From assembly GCF_001308265.1 (NCBI RefSeq), contig NZ_CP012023.1, positions 310,001-374,000 on the forward strand: a DNA stretch of 64,000 nt, read 5' to 3'. The stretch comes from Celeribacter marinus (lineage in GTDB: Bacteria; Pseudomonadota; Alphaproteobacteria; Rhodobacterales; Rhodobacteraceae). The notes beneath the pieces were generated by a model. It had not been told where the DNA came from. It made no database searches and saw only the letters and a list, made by a program, of their open reading frames with translations. This document shows positions 56,659 to 64,000 of this stretch, one piece after another. Every line of letters starts with the position of its first letter. Positions within the stretch are counted from its first letter, which is position 1. A program made the translations under genes and the position numbers.

Positions 56659-58056
56659 TCAGGACGGGCGGCGGTCCGCACTGGTTTCGCTCGTCTTAGG
56701 CCCGCGCGGCAACACGATATCCGCGCGCAAGCCGCCATGGGTCGCACTTTCGCTCAGCCTTAGAGACCCACCGTGGCGCCGCGCGATATCAACGGCAATC
56801 GATAGGCCAAGGCCAACGCCAGAGCCGTTGTTTTGATTGCGGGCACTGTCCAGTCGCACGAATGGGTGCAAGGCGCGTTCGCGGTCTGCCTCCGCAATAC
56901 CCGCCCCATCATCCTCAACGCTCAAAACCACCGATCTGTCGAGCGCATGACACGACACATAGGCGTGCGTGGCGTAGCGCATCGCATTGCCGATCAAGTT
57001 GTCGAGCGCGCGCGCCACGGCATCGGGGCGCGCCGAGATCAACACATCCCCCACGGGCATATCGGCGAACGTCACATCACCCCCTGCCCGTTTGGCCCGC
57101 GCCACAGCCGCCTCAACCAATGCCCCAAGGTCCACGGGCGCAGTTTCTTCGGCAGCATCGGCGCGCGCAAAGGCCAAGAACGCGTCAAGTAACCGCTCCA
57201 TCTCCGACATATCATCCTTGAGCGCGTCGATGTCCTCTTGTGGGACGCCTTCGGCCTCTAACAGCGACACCGTCAACCGCATCCGTGTCAGCGGCGTGCG
57301 CAAATCATGCGATACCCCTGACAACATCAAGGTACGCTGATCAATTTGCCGCTCAATCCGTGCACGCATGCTCAAAAACGCCGCCCCCGCCGAGCGCACT
57401 TCGGTGGCTCCGCTCAACCTGTAGGGCAGCGTTTCACCGCGTCCGAACGCATCCGCCACCCGCGCCAACTGTTTGATCGGGCGCATTTGGTTGCGTAAAA
57501 ATATGATGGAAATCGCCGTCATCACAAGCCCCGTGAAAAACGTCAGGACGATCAACTGGTGGGGATTGCTGGCGGACGCCCGCCGCCGGTTGACCTCAAG
57601 GTGCAAACGCCCCGCATCGGTCATGTATGAAAACGCAAAGCTGCTATTTCCATGGACAAAATTCACCCCGTCCAACGTGGGGAATGTCGCCGCTAAGACC
57701 CGCTCGATGGTGCGTCCCGAAATGTCGTACCACGGCCGGTAGGCCTCAACGGCCACCGCATCAGGGCCAAAGGTCGACACGATGTTCAACCGTGCATCCA
57801 GATCCGCCATAACGGACGCCGCATCACGCGGCTCCAACCCCTCAACCGCCACTTCGTAGAGGGCCACCTCGGCCACAACCCCCGTCATCAGCTGCTCTGT
57901 GATGTCATCGAAATAACGTTTCGAGAACGCGACAAGAACGACCATTTGCAGCACCACAATGGGCACCAGAATGATCAAAGCCGCGCGCCCATAGATGCCG
58001 CGTGGTGAAAACGTTTTGAGCCAAGTAAACAACATGGCTATTGGTAGCCTTGTCAT
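56659..58056 (-). CDS. Membrane sensor histidine kinase (EnvZ-like), orphan in this window
   Basis: A 465-residue sensor kinase with two membrane helices (about 25-45 and 167-187), a periplasmic domain between them (46-166), a HAMP linker with MRPIKQLARVADAFGRGE (about 191-208), the dimerisation H-box with His250 in GVSHDLRTPLTRMR, and the ATPase domain with the N box NLIGNAMRYA and G boxes DDGAGI and GVGLGLSI. The family plan resembles EnvZ/OmpR sensors, but no response regulator is adjacent within the window. Its start is 23 bases from the divergent MBL gene. Confidence 0.9.
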   Translation of the reverse strand: MTRLPIAMLFTWLKTFSPRGIYGRAALIILVPIVVLQMVVLVAFSKRYFDDITEQLMTGVVAEVALYEVAVEGLEPRDAASVMADLDARLNIVSTFGPDAVAVEAYRPWYDISGRTIERVLAATFPTLDGVNFVHGNSSFAFSYMTDAGRLHLEVNRRRASASNPHQLIVLTFFTGLVMTAISIIFLRNQMRPIKQLARVADAFGRGETLPYRLSGATEVRSAGAAFLSMRARIERQIDQRTLMLSGVSHDLRTPLTRMRLTVSLLEAEGVPQEDIDALKDDMSEMERLLDAFLAFARADAAEETAPVDLGALVEAAVARAKRAGGDVTFADMPVGDVLISARPDAVARALDNLIGNAMRYATHAYVSCHALDRSVVLSVEDDGAGIAEADRERALHPFVRLDSARNQNNGSGVGLGLSIAVDIARRHGGSLRLSESATHGGLRADIVLPRGPKTSETSADRRPS

Positions 58057-58079
58057 AGGGCAAAGGGAAAGGCCAAATC

Positions 58080-58997
58080 ATGCGCGACAGACCACAAGTG
58101 ATCACAGCGTTGGGCCACGGTGTTGTGCGCATCCTCGCCCCCAACCCCTCCCCCATGACCCATTGGGGCACGAATTGCTATCTGTTGGGCACAGGTGCCG
58201 AGCGCATTTTGATCGACGCGGGACCGCGTGACCCCGCCCACCATGATGCCGTTTTGTCGGCACTTCCCAAAGGGGCGCGCATTGCCGCCATTGCCATAAC
58301 GCACGCCCATCTTGATCATAGTGCGGGGGCAAAGGATTTGGCCCACGCCACGGGCGCACCTGTTTACGCCTTCGGGACCGCCGATGCGGGACGCTCACGC
58401 GTGATGGCGCACCTCGCCAAGCGGGAATTGGCGCAGGGTGGCGAAGGCGTGGATGCGGCGTTTACACCCGATATCATCGTGGAAGATGGCGAGACGATCC
58501 GCGTGGACGGTGCGCAGGTCACCGCCCTGCATGCGCCCGGACATATGGGCAATCACCTTGCCTTTGTATGGGGGGAGACCTGTTTTACCGGCGATCTCGT
58601 GATGGGATGGTCCTCGTCGCTCATTTCACCACCCGATGGAGACGCGTGCGCGTACCGCGACAGTTGCAATCGCCTTTTGGAATTCGGGTTTGCGCGGTTT
58701 TTACCGGGTCACGGCGCGCCAATTGATGCGCCCGCTGAGCGGATTACGGAACTGTTGGCGCACCGCGCACACCGCGAGGCACAAATCCTTGCACAATTGA
58801 CCTTAGGTCCGCGTGATCTCACGGCCCTTACCGCAGCGATCTACACCGACCTCCCCGCACAGGCCCTCCCCTACGCCGCCCGCAACACGTTTGCCCACCT
58901 CATTGATTTGGTTGAGCAAAAGAAGGTTGCGTGCACACCAACGCTCTGGGAAACTGCCCTATTCACACACCAAATACCCGAGACGAAAAGTTTTTGA
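58080..58997 (+). CDS. MBL-fold metallo-hydrolase (LACTB2-like)
   Basis: A 305-residue metallo-beta-lactamase-fold hydrolase. The metal motif HAHLDH (75-80), the downstream His in APGHMGNHL and the acidic FTGDLVMGW are all present. The C-terminal region (about 240-300) with a winged-helix-like stretch resembles LACTB2-type proteins, which include RNases. The substrate is unknown. It is transcribed away from the sensor kinase and followed by the tRNA-Asn gene. Confidence 0.88.
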   Translation: MRDRPQVITALGHGVVRILAPNPSPMTHWGTNCYLLGTGAERILIDAGPRDPAHHDAVLSALPKGARIAAIAITHAHLDHSAGAKDLAHATGAPVYAFGTADAGRSRVMAHLAKRELAQGGEGVDAAFTPDIIVEDGETIRVDGAQVTALHAPGHMGNHLAFVWGETCFTGDLVMGWSSSLISPPDGDACAYRDSCNRLLEFGFARFLPGHGAPIDAPAERITELLAHRAHREAQILAQLTLGPRDLTALTAAIYTDLPAQALPYAARNTFAHLIDLVEQKKVACTPTLWETALFTHQIPETKSF

Positions 58998-59055
58998 CCT
59001 TTTGTCATAAAACCCCCTTGCAGGCTCCGAAACCCATAGTTATACAGCCCTCAAT

Positions 59056-59130
59056 TCCGGCGTAGCTCAGCGGTAGAGCAGTTGACTGTTAATCAATTGG
59101 CCGTAGGTTCGATCCCTACCGCCGGAGCCA
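59056..59130 (+). tRNA. tRNA-Asn (GTT), site of integration
   Basis: A 75-base cloverleaf: acceptor TCCGGCG/CGCCGGA, D-arm GCTC...GAGC, anticodon loop CTGTTAA with GTT at the centre, T-arm GTAGG-TTCGATC-CCTAC, discriminator G and encoded CCA. The integrase gene starts 123 bases downstream in the same direction, so the 3' half of this tRNA is the likely attachment site. I found no second copy of the tRNA 3' end in the window. Confidence 0.95.
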
Positions 59131-59132
59131 AC

Positions 59133-59225
59133 TTCCTCATAAGCACTTGAAATGCAAGACCTTATGAGGAATTTGGACTATAACTGCGGCACCGCAGTGT
59201 TCCACCACCTCAGACAAAGTGTTCC
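59133..59225. repeat. Inverted and direct repeats between tRNA-Asn and the integrase (attL-like)
   Basis: TTCCTCATAAG (59133-59143) and CTTATGAGGAA (59161-59171) are perfect 11-base inverted arms starting 3 bases after the tRNA. CTGCGG/CCGCAG (59184-59197) is a second small palindrome. GTGTTCC occurs at 59197 and 59219. Such repeats often flank integration sites as integrase arm or core binding sites; the role is inferred. Confidence 0.55.
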
Positions 59226-59252
59226 ATCCGTTTATTGATGAACGGAACGATT

Positions 59253-60944
59253 ATGAACGCACAACCTCACCTGTCCAAACGTGGCGATGTCTATCAATGG
59301 CGGCGCAAAACGCGGAGGTTTTCCACAGAAATCATCGATATCAAGCTCTCTCTTGGGACGACAGATCGCACACAGGCACATATCTTAGCTCGGAAAGTAA
59401 GCGCTGAGAGTGATCTGATCATGGAACAAATCGTTGTAAACCGTATCACGCCCGAACATGGACGGGCCTTTCTGACCGCCGTGATCCACAAGGAACGCGC
59501 CAAGATCGAGCAACTGCAAATGTTGGCACGTATTGATAGCCTCGATCCAGCCGATGATGCGCGACATGATGATGCAATGGCGGAGGCGTGGGATCGGATT
59601 GCGAGCAGTGGGCTGAACCACGCCCTTGCCCCTGAAACTTCTGATCTCGTCAGAGAAACCACGGAGTTGATCCGCAAAGATCTGGCCAGCATCGCCCGCA
59701 GAAAAGCCATCACCAGCGCTTATCAAGAACAAACGAACCATAACAACCTGTCAGCCCTGGAATACGTTCAGGTTCTAGACATCTATGTGTCTGGCAAGGC
59801 CAAGGCATGGGTTGGCGGCGAAGAAATGGACCCGGTCGCCCAACCGGTCCAACCTGAAACGCCTGCCCCTTGTCCGGATCTGCCGTCACCCAAAATCATC
59901 GATGTGATTAACCGTATGAACGCCATCAAACGTATTGAAGGCATTGAAGAAAAGACCCTTCGCCAATACCAAAGCTTTGCGGCGCTGTTTGCTATGTTGT
60001 CAGGAACTGATGACATTACCAAAATCCGACAACCGGATGTAAAAGCCTTCCGCGCTGACCTCTCGATGATGCCTAAAAGCTGGGGCAAGAGCCCGAAGGA
60101 TCGAACTGCAACGCGCGATGAGGTTATGGCCAAAGCCGCCAGCCTGCCCCTCGACAAGATTGGGCTTTCTGTCGGAACCATCAATCGCCACCTAGAACAC
60201 CTCAACCAAATCGCTGATTGGGCGCGGGATGAAGGTTTGTCAGTTGATCCCAACCTCAATCCCGCCAAGTTGCGCAAAAAAGAAACTGTCCGCGCCCGTG
60301 ATAAACGCGCTGCGTTTTCTGTTGCGCAGCTTCAGGCGATTTTCCAAAATCCCGTCTGGACCGGTTCAAAGTCGGAGTACCACCAGACAAAGCCCGGACA
60401 AGACATCTTCCAAAACGGCGTCTACTGGTGCCCCCTGATCGGTGCATACACAGGGGCGCGGCGCGAAGAAATCGCGGGGCTTGCCCCATCCGACATCGTC
60501 AAAGTTGAGGGGATTTGGTGCTTCTCCATTGTGGACTCCGAACTACGCCGCATCAAGAACCTATCATCGCGCCGCATGATCCCAATCCACTCACATCTGA
60601 TTGAATTGGGGTTTCTTGATCATGGCTTGAAAGCACAAAATAACAATCAAAACAGCCTCTTCCCAGAGTTATATGAAGTAGGAAACGACGCCTATGGCCG
60701 CAAAGTTGGTCGCCGTATGCGCCAAATCATCGATCAAGAACTTCGGGAACATGGCGCAAAACTGTCCTTCCACAGCCTACGCCACTACGCGCAAAATCAA
60801 TTGGATCACGCTGGTGTGGACGACAAAATTGTTCGAGATATCATTGGTCACGAAGGCAAGGATATCCACGACAAGGTGTACCGCAAATCTGCGCCACTTC
60901 CTGCTCTGTCACAGGCAATCGCGCGCCTCCCCAAGGTTGCCTAA
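59253..60944 (+). CDS. Tyrosine recombinase / site-specific integrase
   Basis: A 563-residue integrase. The N-terminal part (about 1-220) contains a DUF6538-like opening (LSKRGDVYQWRRKTRRF); a SAM-like core-binding domain follows (about 225-345), then the catalytic domain (about 360-555). The active-site residues are visible: Arg in TGARREEI, HxxR in HSLRHYAQ, His in IIGHEGKD and the Tyr in DKVYRKS. It is not interrupted. The ATG at 59253 has CGGA upstream; an ATG five codons earlier is possible. It likely inserted the island next to tRNA-Asn. Confidence 0.92.
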   Translation: MNAQPHLSKRGDVYQWRRKTRRFSTEIIDIKLSLGTTDRTQAHILARKVSAESDLIMEQIVVNRITPEHGRAFLTAVIHKERAKIEQLQMLARIDSLDPADDARHDDAMAEAWDRIASSGLNHALAPETSDLVRETTELIRKDLASIARRKAITSAYQEQTNHNNLSALEYVQVLDIYVSGKAKAWVGGEEMDPVAQPVQPETPAPCPDLPSPKIIDVINRMNAIKRIEGIEEKTLRQYQSFAALFAMLSGTDDITKIRQPDVKAFRADLSMMPKSWGKSPKDRTATRDEVMAKAASLPLDKIGLSVGTINRHLEHLNQIADWARDEGLSVDPNLNPAKLRKKETVRARDKRAAFSVAQLQAIFQNPVWTGSKSEYHQTKPGQDIFQNGVYWCPLIGAYTGARREEIAGLAPSDIVKVEGIWCFSIVDSELRRIKNLSSRRMIPIHSHLIELGFLDHGLKAQNNNQNSLFPELYEVGNDAYGRKVGRRMRQIIDQELREHGAKLSFHSLRHYAQNQLDHAGVDDKIVRDIIGHEGKDIHDKVYRKSAPLPALSQAIARLPKVA

Positions 60945-61014
60945 ATCTGCGTGATGAATGGAAAGATTGGGCGAATTCCGTTGAAAAACTCTTCTTGATT
61001 TGAGGGTTGTTGAA

Positions 61015-61910
61015 TGTCACTTAAAACTGACCCGGTATTGTCACCGAGATTTGACCCGCTCAGTCGTTATGCTTTGTTCGTCATGATGTGATCAATACTG
61101 GTGTCTCCTTCCGTTTCTTTTTCGCTATCTCGGAGCTGGCTTTGAAGCGATAGCTGTCGTTGCCAGTCTCAAGGATATGGCAGCGGTGGGTGAGCCGGTC
61201 GAGCAAGGCCGTGGTCATCTTTGCGTCAACGAAGACCGCCGCCCATTCGCTGAAGCTCAGGTTGGTGGTGATGGTGACGCTGGTCCGCTCGTAGAGTTTG
61301 CTTAGCAGATGGATGAGCAGCGTGCCGCCTTCATATGATAGGGGTTGAACGCACCTCTCGTTCGGCCATTTCAGCCTTGAGCAGTTGCGAGAGCATTGGG
61401 GTGGCTGCGTCGAATGCAGGTGCTCCCTGTTCGATCAGGTCGCCCACAGCCTGTGCAATTCCAGGCAACTTCAAGCTGCGCAGCATGATGACAATGGCAG
61501 CACCAGCAGGATCATGACGCATGACGCGTACCTCCTTGCCGCAGCCCATCGTTGCGGCTGACATTGGCCTCAGGTTCCTAACTCAAAGAGAGCGCGGAAG
61601 GCGGCGTTACGTCGGGCTGATCAGTTGGCTTTCCATCTACCAGCCGATGAAGCAGGTTCAGCACATGGGTCTTGGTCGGCACGCCGGCTTCCAGCGCCAT
61701 TTCCACAGCGCAGAGCAAGGCCTGTTCGTCATGCTGCAAAACCAAGGACAGGATTCGACCATTTCCCGATCACCACCCGGCCTGCGCAGCATTAGGCTCT
61801 GAAGCTTGCGGAACGCCTCTGGAATCTCAACAAATGGCGCTCCGTTACGCAGTGCGCCCGGTTTGCGCTGCACGACGGCCAGATAATGGCGCAACGGCAT
61901 TAAGGTCGAC
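61015..61910 (-). mobile_element. IS21-family insertion sequence remnant
   Basis: The left boundary has the IS21-type terminus TGTCACTTAAAACTGACCC, followed by TTGACCC-type repeats. Inside are damaged istB (61081-61522) and the C-terminal end of istA (61578-61916), both on the minus strand in the usual istA-istB order. The istA front and the other IS end are missing; beyond 61910 the sequence is coding for the restriction protein. So the element inserted and then lost one side by deletion. Confidence 0.85.
61081..61522 (-). pseudogene. istB: istB helper ATPase of IS21, internally deleted
   Basis: The N-terminal part starts at ATG 61522 and reads MLRSLKLPGIAQAVGDLIEQ with LSQLLKAEMAEREVRS, typical of IstB. 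It breaks near 61349, and after a short scar the C-terminal part resumes in another frame with LLSKLYERTSVTITTNLSFS, ALLDRLTHRCHILETGNDSY and RFKASS, ending at the stop at 61081. About 110 codons including the Walker A and B region are missing, so it cannot be an active ATPase. Confidence 0.85.
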
Positions 61911-61916
61911 GGTGGT
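61578..61916 (-). pseudogene. istA: istA transposase of IS21, C-terminal remnant with frameshifts
   Basis: Reading from the junction, the minus strand encodes LRHYLAVVQRKPGALRNGAP and FRKLQSLMLRRPGGDREMVE, then in another frame QHDEQALLCAVEMALEAGVP and LNLLHRLVDGKP, ending SLS and a TAG. At least one base is missing near 61757 (GAATCC for GAAATCC), and an extra base seems present near 61897. Only about 110 of some 500 codons remain. Confidence 0.8.
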
Positions 61917-63428
61917 GATCGTCTTGGCAAGACCATCATCTTTGCTAAAAACAGTAAACATGCCCAGTTTATTGTTGATCGATTTAATGCCAACTACCCC
62001 CACCACAAAGGGGAATTCGCCAAACTAATTGATTATAGTGTGACCTACACGCAATCGCTCATCGATGACTTTTCTGAAAAAGATAAAGCACCGCACATCG
62101 CGGCTTCCGTCGACATGCTCGACACAGGTATCGATGTTCCCGAAGTTGTGAACCTCGTCTTCTTCAAAGTCGTGCGTTCAAAAACAAAATTCTGGCAGAT
62201 GGTTGGCCGTGGGACCCGATTGTGCCCTGATCTGTTTGGTCCAGATGAAGATAAAGACGAATTCGTCATCTTCGATTTTTGCCAAAACTTGGAATTTTTC
62301 AATGAAAACCCAAACTTCACAGACGGTGTTGGAAGCAAACCTATCAGTGAGCGCCTTTTCACGACACGGGTCGAGTTGATCGATGCGGCCCAAGAAGATG
62401 ATAATCCCCACGAAGATCTGGTGCGCTCCATCAAGCAACGACTTCAAGATGAAGTGGCTGGAATGCCTCTTGATAACTTCATCGTCCGAGCAAAGCGGCG
62501 CAGCGTCGAGCGGTTCCAAAAGCCCGACAGCTGGTCAGATTTAACGTTGGAAGCGCGCATGGCGTTGACAGACGATGTTGCAGGCCTCCCAAGTGCTTTT
62601 GAAGATGGCGCCCTACCCGCAAAACAGTTCGATCTTCTTTGCTTGAATAGCCAGCTGCGGCTGCTTCAAAACGATGGCGGTTTTAGTGTCCTACAACAAC
62701 GCATCATCCGCTTCGCTTCTGCTCTAGAAGAGCTCGAAAACGTGCCCTTGGTTGCAAAAGAGCTTGAGCTAATCTTGGACCTTCAGTCAGACGCTTTCTG
62801 GGAGGCCGTCACGGTTGAGAGTCTGGAAAGCGTACGCAAACGCCTTCGTGGTTTGGCCGAACTCATAAAGCCTAAAGAACGGAAAATAGTCATAACAGAC
62901 TTCATTGATGAAATAGATGAAGGCACAAACATCGTCATGCCCGATATCGGCAGTGGCGTGGACAAGGCCCGCTTCAAAATGAAAGTGCGCAAATTTGTTG
63001 AAGCACATCGCGACCACATCACGTTGAACAAAGTTAAGTTTGGACAGCAACTGACAAAGCAAGATTTGGATGAACTTTCAGCGATCCTTGTAAGCGAGGG
63101 GGTTACTGACCAAAAGACATTGAAGAATTTAGATGATAACGGTGGCTTAGGGCCCTTCTTAAGGTCACTAATCGGCCTAGACCGCGCCGCCGCGAAAGAT
63201 GCCTTTGGCGGATTTACGACACTCCATCGCCTTAGCGCAGATCAAACTGAATTCCTTGACCTTATTATCGACAGCTTAACGGAAGGCGGCATTGTAGAAC
63301 CCGCCGCGTTCTATGAAAGCCCGTTCACAGACATAGACGACCAAGGGATTGCAGGCGTCTTCAGTCGCGAGCAGGCAAAAACAATCGTTGCGATCGTCAG
63401 AACATTGAATGAATCCGCGGCAGCGTAA
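61911..63428 (+). pseudogene. Type I restriction HsdR-like protein, C-terminal half only
   Basis: An open frame of about 505 codons begins at the IS junction with GGDRLGKTIIFAKNSKHA and encodes the second helicase lobe of a type I restriction motor subunit: APHIAASVDMLDTGIDVPEV, the motif VI QMVGRGTRLCPDLFG, and the following EcoEI-type C-terminal helical domain. The endonuclease domain and the Walker A lobe are gone, so it cannot cut DNA. Internal GTG codons (such as 62040) are poor starts. hsdM and hsdS are absent. Base composition is richer in A and T than neighbouring host genes, which fits an acquired element. Confidence 0.88.
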
Positions 63429-63459
63429 TCGTAACGCGCTTTTCCCCCCCATTCGACAC

Positions 63460-64000
63460 TCAATGAAAATCGCGGCTTGGAAACAACCGTTTGGCTTGAT
63501 CGCGCGGGTGCATGGCGCGTGGCTGTGCGCGTGTGCGGGGGGCGTCGTCGGCTTGGGGTTGGGTGATGCCGATGGCGTTTTCCATCGGGTGGCCGAGCGT
63601 GCTCAGGCGGTGCGAGACATCTTCGATGTGCTGCGCAATGAGATGCACCACGATGCCTTCGCGTTGAACCACGCCCGTGACGCGCAGCAACCGCCCGCCC
63701 ATGACGGCGCGGCGAAACTGTTTGTAGACCGTCTTCCACACCACCACGTTTGATACGCCCGTTTCGTCCTCCAGCGTCAAAAACACAACGCCCGACGCGG
63801 TGCCGGGGCGCTGTCGTGTGATCACTAAGCCGCACACAGAAATGGCGCGCCCCGCAATCGGACCGAGGGGCACATCGGGGAGTGCCGCATGGGGCGTCAG
63901 CCCCTCCATTTCGGGGCGCAAAAGCTCCATCGGGTGGGCCTTGAGCGACAGGCGCATGGCAACGTAATCCTCGACGACCTCTTCGCCCAGATGCATCGCG
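63460..64000 (-). CDS. dnaE2: Error-prone DNA polymerase DnaE2, C-terminal part (cut by window edge)
   Basis: The last 180 residues of the DnaE2 translesion polymerase used with ImuA/ImuB in SOS mutagenesis. Seen are EEVVEDYVAMRLSLKAHPME, the OB-fold nucleic acid binding part with ISVCGLVITRQRPGTASGVVFLTLEDE split over its strands, and the C-terminal VTGVVQREGIVVHLIAQHIEDVS. The frame continues beyond the right edge. The end is 31 bases from the HsdR fragment, so the island borders it. Confidence 0.92.
   Translation of the reverse strand, partial: AMHLGEEVVEDYVAMRLSLKAHPMELLRPEMEGLTPHAALPDVPLGPIAGRAISVCGLVITRQRPGTASGVVFLTLEDETGVSNVVVWKTVYKQFRRAVMGGRLLRVTGVVQREGIVVHLIAQHIEDVSHRLSTLGHPMENAIGITQPQADDAPRTRAQPRAMHPRDQAKRLFPSRDFH

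Noticed and set aside
61911-63428. HsdR fragment as an intact helicase or a new defence gene
   Set aside because: It begins at the IS junction and lacks the endonuclease and Walker A lobe, so it is a truncated relic.
63311-63835. Minus-strand open frame across the end of the HsdR remnant and dnaE2
   Set aside because: It crosses two real genes in a different frame and has an Arg/His-rich composition with no known domain.
59056-64000. A second copy of the tRNA-Asn 3' end (attR) to bound the island
   Set aside because: No repeat of the T-arm or acceptor sequence was found by eye up to dnaE2; it may be lost in the deletion.

Overview
The window looks like chromosomal DNA of a Roseobacter-group alphaproteobacterium (Rhodobacterales). 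The evidence is family content only: a choline/glycine betaine locus (choXWV next to betIBA), a TRAP transporter locus, AcuI, a circularly permuted two-piece tmRNA beside an alphaproteobacterial SspB, CcmI, a solo LuxR, and several small alphaproteobacterial DUF proteins (DUF1127, DUF1289, DUF4169). No species can be named from the sequence alone.

Layout. 1-6.2 kb is a translationally coupled minus-strand envelope operon, lptF-lptG-lptD-surA-pdxA (pdxA runs off the left edge). 6.3-14.2 kb holds pepA-holC, an aspartic protease, MarC, an ABC-F ATPase, ndk, a TfoX C-domain protein, kdsA and a DUF1127 protein. 14.3-21.1 kb is choline uptake and oxidation (choXWV divergent from betI-betB-betA) with an almost perfect palindrome between the two units. 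21.2-27.4 kb is a uronate-type catabolic block: an RraA-like protein, KdgF-type cupin, a short-chain dehydrogenase resembling unsaturated-uronate reductases, an FCD-GntR regulator and a DctPQM TRAP transporter. Copies of the palindrome ATACTAGTAT lie in its promoter regions. 27.5-31.5 kb carries a CxxC carboxymuconolactone decarboxylase-type protein with a TetR regulator, DUF502, and psuK-psuG for pseudouridine breakdown.

31.7-33.6 kb is rpsB-tsf with a foldable leader. 33.9-34.7 kb is a solo luxR gene split by an apparent one-base deletion. 35.2-41.1 kb has ccmI-ruvX-DUF1289, a TauE/SafE exporter, an MFS exporter, and acuI divergent from a GntR regulator with palindromes over its start codon. 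41.2-42.2 kb is ssrA followed by sspB, so the tag-encoding RNA and the adaptor that recognises the tag are adjacent. 42.3-49.1 kb holds fumC, small proteins, cimA-cysS and mazG. 49.2-54.0 kb holds an orphan iron-type binding protein, a GNAT enzyme and purM-purN-rnd. 54.2-59.0 kb has a CAU tRNA (probably tRNA-Ile2), ugd and a UDP-glucuronate epimerase, a sensor kinase and an MBL-fold hydrolase.

The right end (59.06-63.43 kb) is a decayed integrative element: tRNA-Asn, a tyrosine integrase reading away from it, an IS21-family remnant with damaged istA and istB, and the C-terminal half of a type I restriction HsdR protein whose front end is missing at the IS junction. Host sequence resumes with the 3' end of dnaE2. 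The most interesting points are the uronate regulon motif, the frameshifted luxR, the ssrA-sspB adjacency, the acuI/GntR operator arrangement and the collapsed restriction island. No clearly new defence or enzymatic system is visible.
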